This document shows, piece after piece, positions 15,054 to 17,941 of a DNA stretch of 17,941 nucleotides. This DNA is from Mobilitalea sp. (GTDB lineage: Bacteria > Bacillota_A > Clostridia > Lachnospirales > Lachnospiraceae). Within the stretch, counting starts at the first letter, position 1. Each line of letters starts with the position of its first letter. The notes beneath the pieces were generated by a model. It was not told the origin of the DNA, did no database searches, and worked only from the letters and a program-made list of their open reading frames with translations. Location of the stretch: positions 1-17,941 of the forward strand of contig JARKQP010000747.1 of the NCBI GenBank assembly GCA_029974875.1, given 5' to 3'. Made by a program: the position numbers and the translations under genes.

Positions 15054-15854
15054 ATGAAGAAGTTTTTAGCAATATCAACATGTACACTCGTGTTATCACT
15101 ATCTAGTATTTTCGGATTAACTGGTGATAGTCAGACAAAAGCTGTAGTATATGCAGCCACAACTACTAACATAAATGCAAAAGCAGTGAACCTGTCCAAC
15201 TGTAAATCTGTTAAACAGGTTGTAACAGTACTGAAGAAGAGCGGATGCAGTGACGCCGTGTTAAACAAAGTAAAACAATTGGACAGCGTAAAGGATGTAG
15301 TCAAATATGTGGGTAATAATAAAAAGCTTTGCAACCAATTAAATGGTACGAAGGCGACAACCCCGACTACAAAGCCTGCAACACCAACCACAAAGCCTGC
15401 AACTCCTACGAAGACACCTACACCTACACAAACACCGACGAAACCGTCCACACCGGCTGACCAGAATACCAACACCGGAATCAGCAGCTATGCAAGCGAG
15501 GTACTCAGACTTGTGAATGTGGAACGTTCAAAGGCAGGTTTATCAGCTTTTACGACTAACCAGAGCCTTACGGCAGCAGCTAATAAGCGTGCCCAGGAGA
15601 TAAAGACATCCTTCTCACATACAAGACCGAATGGAAGTGCCTTCCAGACAGTACTCGGCGAGTATGGAGTTACCTATAGGGCAGCAGGTGAGAATATTGC
15701 ATATGGACAAAAGACACCTCAGGAAGTAGTGACAGGCTGGATGAACTCCACAGGCCACAGGGCAAATATCCTGAATTCTAATTTTAATAAATTAGGGGTA
15801 GGAGTATACCAGAGCAATGGTACCATCTACTGGACACAGGAATTTACTAATTAA
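15054..15854 (+). CDS. Secreted CAP-domain (SCP/YkwD-like) protein
   Basis: This 266-residue exported protein has a signal peptide at residues 1 to about 34 (MKKFLAIST, hydrophobic core, VVYAA). Residues 40-100 form a small Cys-containing helical segment. A Pro/Thr/Lys-rich linker at 101-136 contains repeated TTKPATP units, a typical wall-spanning spacer. The CAP domain covers about 149-264 and keeps the cavity residues: His189 (FSHTRPNG), Glu213 (AGENIAYG) and His235 (STGHRANILN), then GVGVYQSNGTIYWTQEF. CAP proteins of this YkwD/SafA-adjacent type are extracellular and of poorly known function in bacteria. GGAGG five bases ahead sets ATG 15054. Regulation is probably by the upstream riboswitch. 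Confidence 0.9.
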   Translation: MKKFLAISTCTLVLSLSSIFGLTGDSQTKAVVYAATTTNINAKAVNLSNCKSVKQVVTVLKKSGCSDAVLNKVKQLDSVKDVVKYVGNNKKLCNQLNGTKATTPTTKPATPTTKPATPTKTPTPTQTPTKPSTPADQNTNTGISSYASEVLRLVNVERSKAGLSAFTTNQSLTAAANKRAQEIKTSFSHTRPNGSAFQTVLGEYGVTYRAAGENIAYGQKTPQEVVTGWMNSTGHRANILNSNFNKLGVGVYQSNGTIYWTQEFTN

Positions 15855-15946
15855 TATTAACCGGAATCCATTCATTAATATTAACACGAATTTATTCATT
15901 AATATTAACGGAGGCTTATAAATTAATATTAGGTATTGCGCGCCTA
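15851..15946. repeat. Four-copy 24-bp tandem repeat headed by TTAATATTAA
   Basis: TTAATATTA starts at 15851, 15875, 15899 and 15923, a period of exactly 24 bp. The first three copies read TTAATATTAAC; the first two are similar along the full unit (ending ATTCA) and the last two decay. TTAATATTAA is itself a perfect 10-bp palindrome. The array begins within the last codons of the CAP gene and includes its stop. Confidence 0.8.
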
Positions 15947-15953
15947 CCAGCGC

Positions 15954-16006
15954 ACATGAAAGAAGCCTTTCGCGGCAGGAAATATTGCGGAGGGCTTCTT
16001 TCATGT
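15954..16006. terminator. Terminator-like 14-bp hairpin after the CAP gene
   Basis: ACATGAAAGAAGCC (15954-15967) pairs perfectly with GGCTTCTTTCATGT (15993-16006); the 25-base interior allows another CGC/GCG helix. The 3' arm contains TTCTTT, but no clean U tract follows. It is the best candidate for the end of the CAP transcript and is symmetric enough to act both ways. Confidence 0.55.
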
Positions 16007-16023
16007 TATATGAAAAAGAATGG

Positions 16024-16101
16024 TTTCTTTCCTATTAAAAAGGAATAAGAAAGAATTCAATAAGGATAAGAAAGATTTAAAAAGATTTAATAGGAAAGAA
16101 A
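16024..16101. repeat. 78-bp inverted-repeat element with purine-rich core
   Basis: TTTCTTTCCTATTAAA (16024-16039) and TTTAATAGGAAAGAAA (16086-16101) are perfect 16-bp inverted repeats around a 46-bp purine-rich interior. The interior holds a near-tandem duplication of AAGGA(A)TAAGAAAGA. The 97 bp beyond, up to the peptidase start, show only a weak bulged hairpin around 16151-16173. Confidence 0.7.
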
Positions 16102-16197
16102 TTGTTTTAAGCATCATATATTACCATTGAAAAGCAAGCGGCAGCCCTGTTTTAAAAGCCTTGGCTTAAAAGAAAGGGAATGCCGGGGAGGAACCAT

Positions 16198-16818
16198 ATG
16201 GATGAAAGGCTATGCAAAGAGAGGCAATACTATGTGAATGTTAATAAGGTCATGAATCCGGACAGCATTTATGTACTGGTGGACAAATTTAACCAACTGG
16301 ATGAGGAATACATCCCTTGTGATTTGGAGATGATCCATGAAGAATTCAATCCGATGCGGCTGCTTATGAGGAGGGAGGCACGGATCGCATTTGAAGAAAT
16401 GTGCTGCGTGGCAAAGGAGCAGGGAATCCTCCTGGAGGCAGTATCCGCATTCCGGAGCTATTCCTACCAAAGCACCGTATACATGAGAAATTGGACCGAA
16501 GAGATTGCGTTGGAGGAATACAGGCGGCTGAGGGATCAGGTATCTGCAAGACCCGGGCATAGTGAGCACCAGACAGGCCTGGCGGTAGATATTAATGATT
16601 TGGAGGAAACCTTTGCTGATACCCAGGCCGGGCGCTGGCTGGCATGCAATGCACATTATTTCGGATTCATCCTCCGGTATCCGAAGGGCAAGGAAGCCAT
16701 CACGGGCTATAATTATGAGCCCTGGCATTTCCGGTATGTGGGAAGGTACCTGGCGGAAAAAATTTATAGGAGCGGCATGACCTATGATGAATATTATGAA
16801 GCCGTCCTTAACTGTTAA
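16198..16818 (+). CDS. D-alanyl-D-alanine carboxypeptidase/dipeptidase, VanY/VanXY-like
   Basis: This 206-residue zinc peptidase is of the VanY superfamily, which cleaves D-Ala-D-Ala dipeptides or the terminal D-Ala of peptidoglycan precursors. The active-site set is complete: FRSY with Arg86, SARPGHSEHQTGLAVDI with zinc ligands His124 and Asp131, then FGFILRYP, and EPWHFRYVG with catalytic Glu174 and ligand His177. There is no signal peptide or membrane anchor, so the enzyme looks cytoplasmic, as VanXY enzymes are; the C-terminal half also reads like VanXY. No vanH/vanA-type ligase or vanRS lies nearby, so glycopeptide resistance should not be inferred; a role in precursor turnover is as likely. 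GGGGAGG favours ATG 16198 over 16180. Confidence 0.85.
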   Translation: MDERLCKERQYYVNVNKVMNPDSIYVLVDKFNQLDEEYIPCDLEMIHEEFNPMRLLMRREARIAFEEMCCVAKEQGILLEAVSAFRSYSYQSTVYMRNWTEEIALEEYRRLRDQVSARPGHSEHQTGLAVDINDLEETFADTQAGRWLACNAHYFGFILRYPKGKEAITGYNYEPWHFRYVGRYLAEKIYRSGMTYDEYYEAVLNC

Positions 16819-16822
16819 ATAT

Positions 16823-16859
16823 AAAGAAAAGGTGGCTTGGAAAAAGCCGCCTTTTCTTT
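16823..16859. terminator. Bidirectional terminator between convergent genes
   Basis: AAAGAAAAGGTGGCTT (16823-16838) pairs over 16 positions, one G-U, with AAGCCGCCTTTTCTTT (16844-16859) around a five-base loop. The A-rich and T-rich arm ends allow termination on both strands, serving the peptidase (+) and rubrerythrin (-), whose stops lie within about 10 bases of it. Confidence 0.92.
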
Positions 16860-16868
16860 ATGCCCGGC

Positions 16869-17408
16869 CTATTCGCTGACGCCCTGGAAAACCTTGTAGA
16901 AGCCCTGGGGGAAACCGCAGACAGGGCAGATCTCGGGAGCACAGGGGCCGCTCATGATATTGCCGCATTCTATGCAGACCCAAAGGGTCTCCGTTGGCTT
17001 GCAAAATACCTGGTCACGTACCACATTCTCATATAAAGAACGGAATTGCAGGTCATGATTTAGCTCGATATTCGCGATTCCATTAAAGAGGGATGCAACA
17101 TCGTTATAGCCTTCCTCAAGTGCTATCTGGGCAAAAGCCCTGTATTCGTCAGCCTTTGCTGTCTCCAGCTCAGCGGATCTAAGGAGGTTTTGCTGGGTAT
17201 CCGGGATTAGCCCCCCGTTTAATAGGCGGTAGAAAATCCTGGCATGCTCCTTTTCATTTCTTGCTATTGCATCGAAAATATTTCCTATTTCTTCAAAGCC
17301 ATCCACCCTGGCCCTGTCGCTATAGATTTGGTATAGGGTGTGGACTATGGATTCACTTCGGTAGGCACTGTCAATGTTGCTATATGTTCTGCTTTGTTGA
17401 AAATCCAT
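16869..17408 (-). CDS. Rubrerythrin
   Basis: This 179-residue cytoplasmic non-haem iron protein of anaerobes reduces hydrogen peroxide. The N-terminal ferritin-like four-helix bundle supplies the di-iron site: Glu19 (YRSES), Glu52 and His55 (NEKEHARIF), glutamates around 80-88 (SAELETAKADEY), and Glu115 and His118 (IELNHDLQF). The C-terminal rubredoxin-like domain has two CxxC pairs, Cys145/Cys148 (WVCIECG) and Cys161/Cys164 (CPVCGFPQGFY), binding a single iron. The order matches classical rubrerythrin, not the reversed form. An extra Cys156 sits between the pairs. AGGAAAGGA precedes the start. Fur/PerR-box-like repeats lie 85-170 bp upstream and may control it. Confidence 0.92.
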   Translation of the reverse strand: MDFQQSRTYSNIDSAYRSESIVHTLYQIYSDRARVDGFEEIGNIFDAIARNEKEHARIFYRLLNGGLIPDTQQNLLRSAELETAKADEYRAFAQIALEEGYNDVASLFNGIANIELNHDLQFRSLYENVVRDQVFCKPTETLWVCIECGNIMSGPCAPEICPVCGFPQGFYKVFQGVSE

Positions 17409-17492
17409 ACAAAATTCCTTTCCTGGTTAGCATTCCTTAACTTGATATATCTTATGAGGTTCTTGGGATATTTATCCTGCCTTTTTTGCTTA

Positions 17493-17577
17493 TGAGAATA
17501 ATTACCTTTTAATATTGAGAATGATTACCCTTTAATATGAGAATAATTAAACTTTAAAAACCTGGGATTAATTACAT
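17493..17577. promoter_or_regulatory. Fur/PerR-box-like repeats upstream of rubrerythrin
   Basis: TGAGAATAATTACCT (17493), TGAGAATGATTACCC (17516) and TGAGAATAATTAAAC (17538) recur every 22-23 bp, with a decayed copy TGGGATTAATTACAT at 17563. Each resembles a 7-1-7 Fur-superfamily box (TGATAAT-N-ATTATCA): the left half matches 6/7 in three copies, the right half less well. Peroxide-sensing PerR is a known regulator of rubrerythrins in clostridia. No clear promoter was read on the minus strand, so the link is inference. Confidence 0.45.
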
Positions 17578-17619
17578 TTTAAAAATCATGGAACGGATAA
17601 ATCAACTCTTACGTCTAAT

Positions 17620-17941
17620 GTATGTAAGCGGAATATGGAAGAGCTAAAAGAACCCGGATCTCTTAAGGTACCTAAGAGAAAGGGAGGAAAAACCATACGG
17701 TTACGGTAACCATAAACAGGAATAAAGAAAACCATGACGATTCAGCTACGACAGGTTTACAGGTAGTGTAAAGTAACGTATGAAAACCCCAGGCCAAAAC
17801 AATAGGCCCATCAGAACCTTGAAAATCGCTAGATAAAGTTTTTTGGCAGGCTACCGCCGCCCTTGACGGCATGACAAAACAATGCTCCGGCACCACTGCC
17901 GACGGCGGGGAAACTCAGGAACAGGGACTACCTTAAGTTTC
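17620..17941 (+). mobile_element. 5' part of a probable group II intron (domain I), cut by window end
   Basis: From about 17635 the + strand carries segments I associate with domain I of bacterial group II introns: GAGCTAAAAGAACCCGG, GGTTTACAGGTAGTGTAAAG, AGGCCAAAACAATAGGCCC, AACCTTGAAAATCGCTAGAT, GGCAGGCTACCG, GCATGACAAAACAATGCTCC, and GGGGAAACTCAGGAAC near the end. Many can pair: TCTCTTA/TAAGAGA, GGTTAC/GTAACC, GGCC/GGCC, CCGCCG/CGGCGG. The 5' boundary is uncertain; GTATG at 17620 is one possibility, not the usual GUGYG. No protein gene is visible; the reverse transcriptase/maturase ORF and domains V-VI should lie beyond the window. Recognition is from memory. Confidence 0.6.

Noticed and set aside
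15792..16004. Minus-strand frame with an eight-residue repeat (LILMNKF-like)
   Set aside because: The repeat arises because the 24-bp tandem array is a multiple of three; there is no independent sign of a gene.
16210..16728. 172-residue minus-strand frame
   Set aside because: It is antisense to the VanY-like peptidase, which has complete catalytic motifs.
16198..16818. Vancomycin-resistance cluster
   Set aside because: Only a VanY/VanXY-like peptidase is present; there is no ligase, dehydrogenase or cognate two-component genes next to it, and the sensor kinase is 7 kb away.

Overview
The window looks like a stretch of chromosome from an anaerobic, low-to-moderate-GC Gram-positive bacterium, most likely a clostridium of the Lachnospiraceae type. 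This rests on strong AGGAGG-type ribosome binding sites, classic sigma-A promoters, a rubrerythrin (anaerobe oxidative-stress enzyme), a DUF4317 protein, a DUF2680-type secreted protein and a ydaO-like riboswitch. No rRNA, tRNA, CRISPR array or phage gene was seen.

Layout. (1) 1-6795: a carbohydrate operon on the + strand. In order it has a TIM-barrel sugar isomerase/epimerase, an RbsB-like lipoprotein, an RbsA-like double ATPase, an RbsC-like permease, a PfkB/ribokinase-type kinase and a DeoR-family regulator, ending in a strong terminator. Its promoter (TTGACA-N17-TATGAT, extended -10) sits in an array of TGA-headed repeats spaced exactly 10 bp apart, a likely operator for the DeoR protein. 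The picture is import, isomerisation and phosphorylation of an unidentified sugar. (2) 6796-7487: a terminator-bounded non-coding stretch, then a short ORF that reads as an internally deleted rhamnulokinase. (3) 7533-10239: a sensor histidine kinase and a response regulator with REC, winged-helix and BTAD-like parts, with their own promoter and terminator. (4) 10386-12568: a chemoreceptor with its own terminator. (5) 12686-13819: a DUF4317 protein. (6) 13818-14162: short tandem repeats, a 107-bp palindromic element and a 56-residue proline-rich ORF on the minus strand. (7) 14330-15854: two divergent secreted-protein genes, DUF2680-like (-) and CAP-domain (+); the latter lies behind a probable c-di-AMP riboswitch. 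(8) 15851-16101: an intergenic stretch with a four-copy 24-bp tandem repeat, a terminator-like hairpin and a 78-bp inverted-repeat element. (9) 16198-17408: a VanY/VanXY-like peptidase convergent with a rubrerythrin gene across a shared bidirectional terminator. (10) 17490-17941: Fur/PerR-box-like repeats upstream of rubrerythrin, then what appears to be the 5' part of a group II intron that runs off the window.

The most unusual items are the 10-bp phased operator array, the deleted rhamnulokinase, the cluster of structured intergenic elements at 13.8-14.0 and 15.85-16.1 kb, the riboswitch-controlled CAP gene, the signal-less VanXY-like peptidase, and the partial group II intron. No clearly new multi-gene system was recognised. 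All family calls come from reading motifs; no database search was possible.
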